Shown in pieces: positions 8,966 through 18,309 of a stretch of DNA of 42,837 nt. The first letter of the stretch is position 1, and each line of letters opens with the position of its first letter. The position numbers and the translations under genes were made by a program. The notes beneath the pieces were generated by a model. That model had not been told where the DNA came from. It searched no databases and saw only the letters and a program-made list of their open reading frames with translations. The DNA comes from Candidatus Moranbacteria bacterium CG_4_9_14_3_um_filter_44_28 (GTDB lineage: Bacteria; Patescibacteriota; Minisyncoccia; Moranbacterales; UBA11712), in assembly GCA_002790655.1 (NCBI GenBank), contig PFVO01000010.1:1-42837 (forward strand). The letters run 5' to 3'.

Positions 8966-9689
8966 GGCTGTATATGATAACCAATAAACTGAATTTCACG
9001 GTCTTGTCCTGGGCTTGAGAACCACCGCCTGCTGTTTGAGTACCGGCTGACAGAGCGCCTGTTCCCGAGCTGCCTGTCTGGCTGCTAACTTTTCCCGCTG
9101 AAAGATCGAGCGTCAAAACCCTCACGAAATACGGCAGATTTTCCATCCCCTCAAGAAAATTCATAATCGAGGAAAAGGACCCGGTGACTTCAAGATTAAA
9201 GGCCGGATGAACTTTGAGCTTGGAAATTTCATCGGCCTTGGCAGATTCGCCGGACTGGTCTTTGTTTTCAGAATTTGGTTTCTTTTTCACTCCCTCTTCT
9301 TCATCCGCCGCGGCATTGCCCGGTTTTGGCTTTAATTGATCCAATTTAACTTTGTTTAGATCGGCCGCTTCCACTTTAATCTGGCAGGAAGTATCGCTGG
9401 CTGCTTTTTCAAGAGCGCGGAAAAACGGCACCGCTTCGTTTTTCTCCAAAAACACGGCTTCCATTTTTTCTCTTTGATCTTCGATACCGGCCAGCTCCTT
9501 TTTGAGCTTGAATATTTTGTCGCCTTTTTCCTGGCGAATGAAAGAATCAAGTTTTTCCTTTTGAACCGCTTCGGCTGTTTCCCTTATTTTCGGAATTTGG
9601 ACAAAGAAAATAAGCCAGACCAAACCCAGCGTTACAATACTGACGAACAAAACTGCAAGAATCAATTTTCTGTCTATCTTTTTCATCAT
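8952..9689 (-). CDS. pilO: type IV pilus assembly PilO-like protein
   Basis: N-terminal TM, coiled-coil, C-terminal EVTGSFSSIMNFLEGMENLPYFVRV typical of PilO; synteny with pilN/pilM. Confidence 0.8.
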   Translation of the reverse strand: MMKKIDRKLILAVLFVSIVTLGLVWLIFFVQIPKIRETAEAVQKEKLDSFIRQEKGDKIFKLKKELAGIEDQREKMEAVFLEKNEAVPFFRALEKAASDTSCQIKVEAADLNKVKLDQLKPKPGNAAADEEEGVKKKPNSENKDQSGESAKADEISKLKVHPAFNLEVTGSFSSIMNFLEGMENLPYFVRVLTLDLSAGKVSSQTGSSGTGALSAGTQTAGGGSQAQDKTVKFSLLVIIYSRGTK

Positions 9690-9692
9690 CTT

Positions 9693-10241
9693 TTAGGGTT
9701 GATTTAGATATTTTTTATCCAAGTCTGCTTCCACCTCAAAATTGAAATCCTTTGGCGAGACAACGTTGGAGACCGGCGATGTTAGATTTTTGAACCCCTC
9801 TGTTTTGAGTTTTTCCTGAAACTCCAAAAAGGCTTCCCGGGTTTTGGAAAATCCGGCTATTTTCATATGCTCCTTTTCAACATGAATCAGTGTCAGCTTA
9901 ATCCCTGCCGGAGCCGCTTGAGTGATCTGCAAAAATACTTTTGACCAGCGCGGGGTTTCCCCGGAGATTTTGTTTATTTTCTGGGAAAGGGAGTTGATAT
10001 TTACCAAAAAACTCTCCGCTTGTTCTGATTCTTTGCTAAAATTTTGCCGGCGGCTTTGGGAATCATCCCTGGCCAGTTTATAATCCGCGTTAAGTGTTAT
10101 TTGAGTGATAATAAGGATGCTTAACAGGACGACCAAAGCGAAAAAAATTGAAAAGCCAAAGCGCAAAATCGCGCCGATTTTTTGCTCGAGCATTCTTTCT
10201 TTTTTTTGCTCGTCGGGAATGATATTTATGTTAATTTTCAT
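9693..10241 (-). CDS. pilN: type IV pilus assembly PilN-like protein
   Basis: MKININIIPDEQKKER..., TM helix, GFSKTREAFLEFQEKLK; between pilM and pilO. Start adjusted from track. Confidence 0.8.
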   Translation of the reverse strand: MKININIIPDEQKKERMLEQKIGAILRFGFSIFFALVVLLSILIITQITLNADYKLARDDSQSRRQNFSKESEQAESFLVNINSLSQKINKISGETPRWSKVFLQITQAAPAGIKLTLIHVEKEHMKIAGFSKTREAFLEFQEKLKTEGFKNLTSPVSNVVSPKDFNFEVEADLDKKYLNQP

Positions 10242-11305
10242 AAGCAATCGTTTGCCTTCATTGCTAGACCCACCGCCGTCGCAAACGGGCAAATGTCCCG
10301 GACGACTTCGGCGGGCAAATCCTTGGAAATCCCCAGCCCCTTTGCCGGGCTGCCAAGAATCACTTGTCCTTTGATTCTCTTCGAAAGATAATCGGCCATA
10401 TATCTCAAAAGCGATCCTCCGCCCGAGAGAATAATACTCTCCACTTGGCTGTTTGGATCAATAGAATCCGCATAAAACACCAATGATTTTTCAATTTCAC
10501 GAGCCAAATTTTCAAGAAGCGGGTTATAGATGTTATAAAGCATGTCGTCTTTTTGCATTTTCCCGAGGCCGTATTTCGCCTTAAGCTCTTCTGCTTTTTC
10601 CCAACTCACTCCTAGCCCCTTTTGGAGCGCGTCGGTAAAGGTTTTGCCGCTTACCGGCAGGCTCGAGGTAAAATAAGGAATTTGATTCCTGCAAACAGAT
10701 ACACTCGTTACATCCGCTCCGACATCAACAATAAGGGTTGTCTTGACTTCCTGTTCCGAAGTCAAACTTCTTATCGTAGCGATTACGTCCACTTCCGCCG
10801 CCAAAGGAAAAAGTTTTGCTAATCTCATGGATTCATAGTATCCATCAGCTATTTCTTTGGGAACCGCCACAACCAAGACTTCTTCGTTTTTTTCTTTGGA
10901 TTCGATCACTTGCCAGTCCAAATAAACTTTGTCGGCGGAAACCGGAATATTGGCTTCCGTTTCCCACTTGACGGCTTCAACGGCTTCCTCTCTGGTCATC
11001 TTTGGAATCTGAATCGTGCGGATAAAGGACTTCGACTCGGGAATGGAAAAAACAACAAATTTTGATTTGATTGGCCTGGGCTTTGCCGAAGCCAAAAGTC
11101 CGCCGATTTCATTCGCCAGTTCCTGCTTATTCACAACCTGCCCATCCTGTATGATGCCTTTTTTCATCTGCCTTGCCGCGCAGGAGACAACTTCGGCGCC
11201 CTTTCGGGTTTTTTTGAGCATGATTGCCTTGAGCGAGCTGTCCTCAATCTCAAGCCCGAATCCATTCGGCCTGATCCCCAATAAATTGTACAATAATAAA
11301 CTCAT
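10238..11305 (-). CDS. pilM: type IV pilus assembly protein PilM
   Basis: FGLEIEDSSLKAIML, LIVDVGADVTSVSV, ILSGGGSLLRYMADYL. Start MSLLLYNLLG preferred over track start (11323), which lies in a repeat. Confidence 0.88.
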   Translation of the reverse strand: MSLLLYNLLGIRPNGFGLEIEDSSLKAIMLKKTRKGAEVVSCAARQMKKGIIQDGQVVNKQELANEIGGLLASAKPRPIKSKFVVFSIPESKSFIRTIQIPKMTREEAVEAVKWETEANIPVSADKVYLDWQVIESKEKNEEVLVVAVPKEIADGYYESMRLAKLFPLAAEVDVIATIRSLTSEQEVKTTLIVDVGADVTSVSVCRNQIPYFTSSLPVSGKTFTDALQKGLGVSWEKAEELKAKYGLGKMQKDDMLYNIYNPLLENLAREIEKSLVFYADSIDPNSQVESIILSGGGSLLRYMADYLSKRIKGQVILGSPAKGLGISKDLPAEVVRDICPFATAVGLAMKANDCL

Positions 11306-11317
11306 CTCGTCCGCAAT

Positions 11318-11399
11318 GATCAATGATCAATAATCAATGATCAAAAAATTATTTTATAAAATTATTGTTCTTTGTTCACTGTTTACTAATCACTGAAAA
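11318..11399. repeat. TGATCA-rich repeat followed by GTTCACTGTTTACTAATCACTG segment
   Basis: ATGATCAATGATCAATAATCAATGATCA ... TTGTTCACTGTTTACTAATCACTG; same architecture as 18231-18309. Confidence 0.75.
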
Positions 11400-12914
11400 T
11401 CACAGTTCCTGCCACAGATCAATCTGATATTTATCCCCAGTCGGAAAAAACGGCGGCGGCCAGTAAATCAAATTGTTGTCGAAAGTGATGTTTCGCGTTT
11501 CATAGCCCGAAACCCGCTGGCCGGTTTGAGTATTAATCCAGGAGAATCCGTATCTTTGCTTGGTGACAATCGCCCCATAAACGGTTATCGTGTCCCGCAG
11601 ATAATATTCCGGCGGAGAACTATAGTAATCTCTTCCTACTCTTCCACGCCGCGCCAAGAGCGCCGCGTCAATTTCCAAGTCATTTTCACTATAAAGACCG
11701 ACAGTCACGTTGTCCTGCGCGAGGAGTCCCAAAATGTCACGGCCATCCTTATTAGTATAAAGTATATCGTTGTTAATATAAATATCCTTGTCATGCCCCG
11801 GCGGCTCCGGCTCTCCCGGATTTTCCATCAGATCCGCCGCCACCACTGACAGATGTTCGCTGTCAATGCGCCCCTCAACCCAGGCGTGATTTTCCACGAA
11901 AATCAAGCCGCTATCCGGAACGTCATATGTAACCGCCGGCGTGGTCTCCTGGAGAATGCGATAGCTTCCTGTGCCATAGCTGGTTACCATTGAAACGGAA
12001 ATTGTGTCATTACCTTCGCCCGCCTGGGGATTGAAAATGAGATGGTAACCGTCTACTGCTTTGTTATTAACGGTGATTTCGCGCCAGCTGCAACTTCCTC
12101 CGCCGCAATACCAGTCTCTTACTGTGCCACTCACTTTATCCTGCCCAAGATATAATCCGCCGTCCTCCGGCCCGGAATAATCTTTGGCCAGATTCAGATT
12201 GGCAATTACCGCAGAAAAGTTTTGCTCCGGAACCGGAAAACGTTTGCCGGCCAGAAATCTCTCGGATTCAGGAGGATTGTTGGTCCACACGCCGTCATGC
12301 CAGCCCCGCACGTCCTGATCCTGAATCCAGTATGTTTCCGGCCAGGCAGTCACCAGATGGTGCGCAACACCGTCGAATTGAACCCCGCCGTTAGAATGAA
12401 CCTGGCCGTAAACCTCGGTTCCCGCGCCGAAGCGTATATTGCTGTCCGCAAGAACCACATATTCGCACCAGGCTGGTTTCCTGAAACGGACTTGGATTGT
12501 CCTTTTTTGATTCGGATTCTTGTTGGTCCAGCCAGTCGATTTGACGGTGATTATCGAAGAGCCGGACGGAGGCTTGGTGACTTCCAGGCTGTATTTCCCG
12601 AACGCGCTCACACCGGGATTGGGATAATCCGCCTCGTAAGCGTTATTTGTCCCGACCCCTATCGGTGCGGGAACGCTGTTCCAGAATTGATCCACTTCCC
12701 TCGCCGTTTTTCCCTCAATCATATGCGCCAAATACCAGCGGTACCAGTATACTCCGGCTTCCGCGGTCTGAAATGCCTGCTCGCGGGTATTCACCCTGCG
12801 GCTGTTCTTGTCCTGCGCAACGATAAAAGTAAATAGTCCCAAAAGAACTGTCGCTCCGATGGCGGCGATTATGATGATGAATATGAGAGCAGAGCCTTTG
12901 TTGTTTTTGTCCAT
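11400..12914 (-). CDS. PilX-like prepilin/minor pilin-type surface protein (504 aa)
   Basis: N-terminus GSALIFIIIIAAIGATVLLGLFTFIVAQD...AFQTAEAGVYWY resembles PilX_N; long beta-rich C-terminus with Trp/Tyr/Gly. Confidence 0.7.
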   Translation of the reverse strand: MDKNNKGSALIFIIIIAAIGATVLLGLFTFIVAQDKNSRRVNTREQAFQTAEAGVYWYRWYLAHMIEGKTAREVDQFWNSVPAPIGVGTNNAYEADYPNPGVSAFGKYSLEVTKPPSGSSIITVKSTGWTNKNPNQKRTIQVRFRKPAWCEYVVLADSNIRFGAGTEVYGQVHSNGGVQFDGVAHHLVTAWPETYWIQDQDVRGWHDGVWTNNPPESERFLAGKRFPVPEQNFSAVIANLNLAKDYSGPEDGGLYLGQDKVSGTVRDWYCGGGSCSWREITVNNKAVDGYHLIFNPQAGEGNDTISVSMVTSYGTGSYRILQETTPAVTYDVPDSGLIFVENHAWVEGRIDSEHLSVVAADLMENPGEPEPPGHDKDIYINNDILYTNKDGRDILGLLAQDNVTVGLYSENDLEIDAALLARRGRVGRDYYSSPPEYYLRDTITVYGAIVTKQRYGFSWINTQTGQRVSGYETRNITFDNNLIYWPPPFFPTGDKYQIDLWQEL

Positions 12915-12919
12915 AATGC

Positions 12920-13120
12920 GATGCTAATCTGCGAATAAATGCCTGCCCGAAATGCTTTGATTGTTATCGAAGTGATTACAAAATAACAAGCTAATAAGTT
13001 TATCGAGGAATAACAAATGTGGACAGAGGCATTTCAAAGCAGGCGGGCTAATCAACGAATCACGAATTTTATTCGCACATTCGCAATTCGTTGATTCGCA
13101 TTTATTTGCGGATTCGCATC
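12920..13120. repeat. large imperfect palindromic intergenic element (201 bp)
   Basis: Outer arms GATGCTAATCTGCGAATAAATGC (12920-12942) and GCATTTATTTGCGGATTCGCATC (13098-13120), 20/23 complementary; inner arms GCCTGC/GCAGGC, GAAATGC/GCATTTC, AATCAACGAAT/ATTCGTTGATT. Confidence 0.8.
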
Positions 13121-13124
13121 ACAC

Positions 13125-13757
13125 CTACCAGTTATCTTTTAAATTTCTCAGCATTACATATGATTCGAGACGAATATTGTTCGGCGCCCGGAACGGATCG
13201 ATATTGACATACGCGTCAACCTTCACGAGCCTGATATCCGCAACGGGAGAAACCGGAGCCGCTAGCGGATTATTGACCTGATCCGCTGGATAGTCGGTGT
13301 TGAAATAGCTGAATATAGGCTGCACGGCGCTATTCACTACAGATTCGGCTATCGTTGTCACCGTTTCATCACCCGCCGGATATGACGGAGGCGTACCGCT
13401 GGGATTGCTTATGCCTCTTTTTATCAAATTATTTTCCAGATAATAATGAACTTTTTCCGTGACATTGTCTTTGTCCACATCGGAATAAAAAATAAAATCA
13501 AAATCGTCCGCGGATTCTATGGGATATGCTCCCGTGTCGGACTGCCGCATGCCCCGGATATCCTCGATTATGTATTTCAGGCTGTGCTCCACCGCGGCCA
13601 CCGACATTCCCTGCTCCATCGCGAATCCGTAGTTTTTGTATATCCGGTGCAGAACATAAACCGAACTGAACATCATCAGAATAAAAATGAACATGGCAAT
13701 GAGCATTTCAACGAGAGTCATGCCACTTTGAGCAAACTTTTCGGCTTTGATTCTCAT
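13125..13757 (-). CDS. prepilin-like protein with N-methylation motif (PilW/PilJ-like)
   Basis: FAQSGMTLVEMLIAMFIFILMMFSSVYVLHRIY: type IV pilin-like G/MTLVEM signal. Confidence 0.82.
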   Translation of the reverse strand: MRIKAEKFAQSGMTLVEMLIAMFIFILMMFSSVYVLHRIYKNYGFAMEQGMSVAAVEHSLKYIIEDIRGMRQSDTGAYPIESADDFDFIFYSDVDKDNVTEKVHYYLENNLIKRGISNPSGTPPSYPAGDETVTTIAESVVNSAVQPIFSYFNTDYPADQVNNPLAAPVSPVADIRLVKVDAYVNIDPFRAPNNIRLESYVMLRNLKDNW

Positions 13758-13774
13758 TAATCTCTGGCTATTTA

Positions 13775-15142
13775 TTATTCCGGGAGCAATTTTATTTCTT
13801 TTTGAGTTAGTTGATTGATATCTACCGTTCCGGAATAACTCTGAAATCCGGAAGCGGACACCTCAAGATTGTACTGCCCGGCAGTCAGAGTAACGGGAGG
13901 ATCAACAACGGGCGGGAAAAAAACTTGTCCTGCTACCCCAGTGACGAGAGTCTGATCAAAACTTGCACCGTCCCAGACGCGGACACTGGCGCCGTTGATT
14001 CTTTCACCGGTGGCGTCGTTGAAAACTTTTACTACAAGCGAATCAACGGCGTTGTCAGCTATAATCAGGGTTAGAATCGCATCCTGGTCGGGAACAAGTG
14101 AAAACGGCATCAGCGGCGTTTCAGCACCAATCAAAGTAAAGCCAGGCTCGCTGACTGTCAGGGTATAATTTCCGGGCGATGCATCATTCAGCGTATAATT
14201 TCCCCCGCTGTCCGTTTCTGAATTAATGTTATGTTTATAAACCGTCTCGGAAACCTGCGGAGGGTCAACAACGGTCTGCCCCAAAATTCTTCCTCCCTCG
14301 AGATTGAAATTCACATTTGGGACGATTTGATCGTTTATGTTTTTCGATACGAGACTGATGCTCCCAAGTTTGTCTATAATAATCGCTTTGCTGTTAAGCT
14401 CCCCCTCAATGACGGAGCCGTGCAAATCGACCGGCTCATAGGAGGGATTAGTGGGATAAGGCGGCAAAGTTGCGACGGTTTCATACCCACTCTTCGACAC
14501 GGAAAATTCGTAAGTCTGGTCCCCAACTGGCATACCCGCCAGAAGGATGCTTCCCGTGGAATCAGTTTGGAAATTATCTTCATAGCGCGGATCCAATACG
14601 TTGTTTTCTATATGAACACTCGCTCCTTCGATTCCCACTCCCGTGCTGTCAATGGTATTGAAACGCAAAGTGCCTCCTCCCGACTCACTCTCCACGCCGT
14701 TGGGAACAATGTTGGATACCAGAACAACTCCTTTCCCCAACTGAATGCCACCCCAGGTCACTTCAACTCGAGCCTCGCGAAAGTCCCTTGAAACTCCATT
14801 ACTGTCATTTGGAACTACTCCATCTAGGGGATCATCTATGTATCTGATAGTCGTTTGCACATTGAACTTCTGATTGCTTTTCCAGACCGTCTCGTTTTGA
14901 GGGAGACTGCCGCTGGGAATTCCCCCTTGCGTTCCAATGTCGGCGTAATTCATGTTGCGGATAATTTCCATTTTTTCATTTGCCAATTCCGTTGCCGCGA
15001 TTCGGTGCTTCGACTGCGCCAAAGACTTCAAGCCCGCGCTGAAAGAACCATAGATCGATATCGTCACTATGGAAAAAATGAAAACCGCCGCGATAACTTC
15101 GAGAATGGAAAACCCTGATTTGGTTTTTGTTTTTGCTTTCAT
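13775..15142 (-). CDS. prepilin-like protein with three carboxypeptidase-regulatory/Ig-like domains
   Basis: KSGFSILEVIAAVFIFSIVTISIYGSF prepilin signal; then three repeats of the GxxIxGAxVxIxx...T(D/G)xxGx...L...Y.L.VS..GF/Y type. Confidence 0.78.
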   Translation of the reverse strand: MKAKTKTKSGFSILEVIAAVFIFSIVTISIYGSFSAGLKSLAQSKHRIAATELANEKMEIIRNMNYADIGTQGGIPSGSLPQNETVWKSNQKFNVQTTIRYIDDPLDGVVPNDSNGVSRDFREARVEVTWGGIQLGKGVVLVSNIVPNGVESESGGGTLRFNTIDSTGVGIEGASVHIENNVLDPRYEDNFQTDSTGSILLAGMPVGDQTYEFSVSKSGYETVATLPPYPTNPSYEPVDLHGSVIEGELNSKAIIIDKLGSISLVSKNINDQIVPNVNFNLEGGRILGQTVVDPPQVSETVYKHNINSETDSGGNYTLNDASPGNYTLTVSEPGFTLIGAETPLMPFSLVPDQDAILTLIIADNAVDSLVVKVFNDATGERINGASVRVWDGASFDQTLVTGVAGQVFFPPVVDPPVTLTAGQYNLEVSASGFQSYSGTVDINQLTQKEIKLLPE

Positions 15143-15204
15143 TTAACCGTTACTTCGTAAATCATGCAATAAACGCAACTTGTCTTTTTTTAAAAATATT
15201 CGTG

Positions 15205-15252
15205 GCATTCGCAATTCGTTGATTCGCATCTATTCGCGGATTAGCATCACAC
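15205..15252. repeat. copy of dispersed repeat GCATTCGCAATTCGTTGATTCGCATCTATTCGCGGATTAGCATCACACCT
   Basis: Near-identical to 13075-13124 and 38618-38666; abuts the pilC stop codon. Confidence 0.85.
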
Positions 15253-16461
15253 CTACATTTGCTCCATCACCGAATACATCGGCAAGATCATCGAGACGGC
15301 AAAAAAACCGACGGCCGAGCCAATGATGACCATCAAAACCGGTTCTATGATCGAGGAAAGATTCTTGGTCATCTGGTTGATTTCGCTTTCATAGAATCTC
15401 GCCAGATTCAGAAGCACGTCGACCGTTTTTCCTGTTTCCTCCCCTACCTCCATCATCTGGACGGTAAGAACCGGGAAAATCCGGGGATATTTGGCCAGCC
15501 CTTCGTGAATCGGTTTTCCTTTCTCGACTTCTTCGCTTATTTGCCAGAGAGCCTTTTTATAGGAATCATTCGTCAGAGTTCTGGAAATGATTTTCAGCGA
15601 TTCAACAACAGAAACCCCGCTTTTTGTGAGTGAGCTGTAGATACGCACGAAACGCGCGTTATTCACCTTTATCACGACATTTCTTATCACCGGAGTTCTG
15701 AAAAAAACGAAGTTAAAAACCTTTTTCCCTATTCTGGACTTGAAGAAAACGACAAGCGCCGCCACGACGAAAATGATGCCAAAAAGAACCAGCCATTGGT
15801 GAGTGGACATGAAATCGCTGGCGGCGATAATCATCCGCGTCGAAAATGGAAGGGTTGTCTGGATATCGGAAAAAACCGTCGTCAGTTTGGGGACAACGTA
15901 CATCATCATGGCAATTCCGACTGCGATCATAACCAAAACAATCACCGCCGGATAATACATCGCCCCTCTCACCCGGCTCAAAAGAGTATGCTCCTTTTCA
16001 AGCTGGTTGGCCAGAAGCACCAGAACTTCCTCAAGATTTCCGCCAACTTCTCCGACCCGGACCATATTGACCGACAATTCATCAAAGACCGGGTGTTTTT
16101 CGAGGCTATCCGCCAGGCTGTTTCCCATTTTGACATCCCGACCCAACTCTTCCAGGATTCTCCTGAATTTCCTGCTCTTTGACTGATTTGAAATAACTTC
16201 AAGCGATTTTGGGAGGGAAAGCCCCGAAGAAAGCATTACCCCCAGATGCTTGGCAAACATCATTTTGTCTTTGAGCGATACACCGGAAAACATCGGGAAT
16301 TTTGTTTCCTTTTCTTTTTTCTCTTCCTTTTCTGTTATCGCCGTCACAAAGAAACCTTCCGTGCGAAGCGCCTCAACAACCGATCTTTTGTCTTTCCCTT
16401 CGATATCTCCGCTTTTTATTTCTCCTTCCGAGCTTTTAGCAATGTAATTGAATGTAGGCAC
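15253..16461 (-). CDS. pilC: type IV pilus inner-membrane platform protein PilC/GspF
   Basis: FAKHLGVMLSSGLSLPKSLEVIS...; VRVGEVGGNLEEVL...; MMEVGEETGKTVDVL; IIEPVLMVIIGSAVGFFAVSMILPMYSVMEQM. Confidence 0.95.
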   Translation of the reverse strand: MPTFNYIAKSSEGEIKSGDIEGKDKRSVVEALRTEGFFVTAITEKEEKKEKETKFPMFSGVSLKDKMMFAKHLGVMLSSGLSLPKSLEVISNQSKSRKFRRILEELGRDVKMGNSLADSLEKHPVFDELSVNMVRVGEVGGNLEEVLVLLANQLEKEHTLLSRVRGAMYYPAVIVLVMIAVGIAMMMYVVPKLTTVFSDIQTTLPFSTRMIIAASDFMSTHQWLVLFGIIFVVAALVVFFKSRIGKKVFNFVFFRTPVIRNVVIKVNNARFVRIYSSLTKSGVSVVESLKIISRTLTNDSYKKALWQISEEVEKGKPIHEGLAKYPRIFPVLTVQMMEVGEETGKTVDVLLNLARFYESEINQMTKNLSSIIEPVLMVIIGSAVGFFAVSMILPMYSVMEQM

Positions 16462-16487
16462 GACAATTATATAAAAATAATTTGATA

Positions 16488-18227
16488 TTAATCTTCTGTT
16501 ACTCTCAAAATTTCCTCAATTGATGTCACTCCCTGAATAGCTTTTATCATCCCGTCTTCGATCATTTTTATCATTCCTTCTTTTTGGGCTTGCTTTTCTA
16601 TGTCATCGCTGGTAGCCTGCTTGGCAACCATCTCCGAGATTATCTCCGTCATTTCAAACACTTCGAAGATGCCGATTCTTCCCTTGTATCCCTCTTGGCG
16701 GCACCGGGAGCAGCCGCTGGGGCGATAAAAAGAAATCTTTGACCAGTCGCGGCTCCCGGAAATTTCTTTTCCGAGCAAATTGTTTTTGAGCGCCACATCG
16801 AAAATTCTTTCCAAATCAATCTGTTGTTTCAAAGAATTGACAAGTTCGTCGTCCAGACTATACGCTTGCCGGCAATCGGAACAAAGCCGCCGTACAAGTC
16901 TCTGCGCCATCACCACGTTGACCGTCGAAGCCACCAAAAACGGCTCCGCTCCCATGTCAAGGAGGCGCGGGATAGCTCCCGCCGCGCTGTTGGTGTGAAG
17001 CGTCGAAAGAACCAGATGCCCCGTCATTGCCGCATGAATCGCGATATCCATCGTTTCCTCGTCCCGAATCTCACCCACCATTATTATGTCAGGATCCTGG
17101 CGAAGAAGCGCCCGCAACCCATGGGAAAAGGTAAGTCCTATCGGCGGATTGACCTGGGTCTGGTTGATCCGGAACATTTTGTATTCAATCGGGTCTTCGA
17201 CCGTCGAAATATTCACCTGCGGCACGTTCAAAATATCCATAATCGTATAAAGCGTCGTCGTCTTTCCGGATCCGGTCGGGCCGGTCACCAAAATCATTCC
17301 ATTCGGTTTCTTGATGGCCTGGTGAACCTGCTCGAGCGGCTGTCCCCAAAGACCCATCCCCTCAAGCGTGAGACCCTTTGATGACTCATCAAGAAGACGC
17401 ATAACGACTTTTTCCCCCGAATAAACCGGGAGGATTGATACGCGAAAAGCTATTCTGCGGTCGTCCTGCTCGATTTTGAAGCGTCCGTCCTGGGGCAGGC
17501 GATGCTCATCCAGTTTCAAATTCGAGAGTATCTTTATGCGCGCCACAATGCCGTCGAGTACCGCTTTCGGGAGAGTCATGGCATCGTGAAGCAGACCGTC
17601 AATCCGGTAGCGAACTCTGACTTCTTTTTCGTCAGGTTCGATATGAATGTCACTGGCCTCCTGCAGGACGGCGTGTTTTAGGAGCGTGTCAACAATCCGG
17701 ATTACCGGGAGATCTTGAGCAGCTTTTTCCAAATCTTCCACTCCCGAAACCTGGGCCGTGCTTTTTTCAATAATGTCCCCAAACTCGGCTTTGAGGCTCT
17801 GCTCGTACTGCTTGAGCGCGTTCGTGATTCCCTCCTCGGTCGTGATGCAGGGAGCAATCTTAAGGCCTGTTTTTTTCCGGATGAAATCAATTGTCTGCAG
17901 ATCCTCGGGATTAAGCATCGCCACCTTAAGCTCTCGATTGGTCTTTTTGAAAGCGACAATTTTATATTTTTTCGCAATAGGCTCAGGAATAAGCTGCAGA
18001 ACCTCTTTAGGAATGATTTCTTTTTCGAGATTTACGAAAGGGATGCCGAGAATGTAGGAATAAAGCTGGCGGATTTGATCGGCGTCCATCAGTTTTTTTT
18101 CCACCAAAACATCCCCCAGTTTTTTTCCGGTTTTGCCGCTTTCCTCGACGGCTTGATTTATTACGTCCTCGCTGACAAGGCCGGCATCAAGTATGAAACT
18201 TTTTAGACGCTCGTTATCAACATACAT
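16488..18227 (-). CDS. pilB: type IV pilus assembly ATPase PilB/GspE with MshEN N-domain
   Basis: GPTGSGKTTTLYTIM, DPDIIMVGEIRDEETMDIAIHAAMTGHLVLSTLHTN, Cys motifs CSDC...CSRC. Confidence 0.95.
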   Translation of the reverse strand: MYVDNERLKSFILDAGLVSEDVINQAVEESGKTGKKLGDVLVEKKLMDADQIRQLYSYILGIPFVNLEKEIIPKEVLQLIPEPIAKKYKIVAFKKTNRELKVAMLNPEDLQTIDFIRKKTGLKIAPCITTEEGITNALKQYEQSLKAEFGDIIEKSTAQVSGVEDLEKAAQDLPVIRIVDTLLKHAVLQEASDIHIEPDEKEVRVRYRIDGLLHDAMTLPKAVLDGIVARIKILSNLKLDEHRLPQDGRFKIEQDDRRIAFRVSILPVYSGEKVVMRLLDESSKGLTLEGMGLWGQPLEQVHQAIKKPNGMILVTGPTGSGKTTTLYTIMDILNVPQVNISTVEDPIEYKMFRINQTQVNPPIGLTFSHGLRALLRQDPDIIMVGEIRDEETMDIAIHAAMTGHLVLSTLHTNSAAGAIPRLLDMGAEPFLVASTVNVVMAQRLVRRLCSDCRQAYSLDDELVNSLKQQIDLERIFDVALKNNLLGKEISGSRDWSKISFYRPSGCSRCRQEGYKGRIGIFEVFEMTEIISEMVAKQATSDDIEKQAQKEGMIKMIEDGMIKAIQGVTSIEEILRVTED

Positions 18228-18230
18228 AAA

Positions 18231-18309
18231 GCTGATGATCAGTGATCAATGATCAGTGATCAATAAAAAATGCTGTTCACTGTTCACTGTTCACTGCTCA
18301 CTGATTACT
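18231..18309. repeat. TGATCA/TTCACTG imperfect palindromic repeat
   Basis: GATGATCAGTGATCAATGATCAGTGATCA ... TGTTCACTGTTCACTGTTCACTGCTCACTGATTACTG. Confidence 0.75.

Noticed and set aside
11318-11399. CRISPR-like array from repeated TGATCA units
   Set aside because: Units are about 7-9 nt without spacers; simple/palindromic repeat, not CRISPR.
12222-12836. 204-aa plus-strand ORF antisense to the PilX-like gene
   Set aside because: Fully antisense to a better-supported CDS, no recognisable motifs; looks like a composition artefact.
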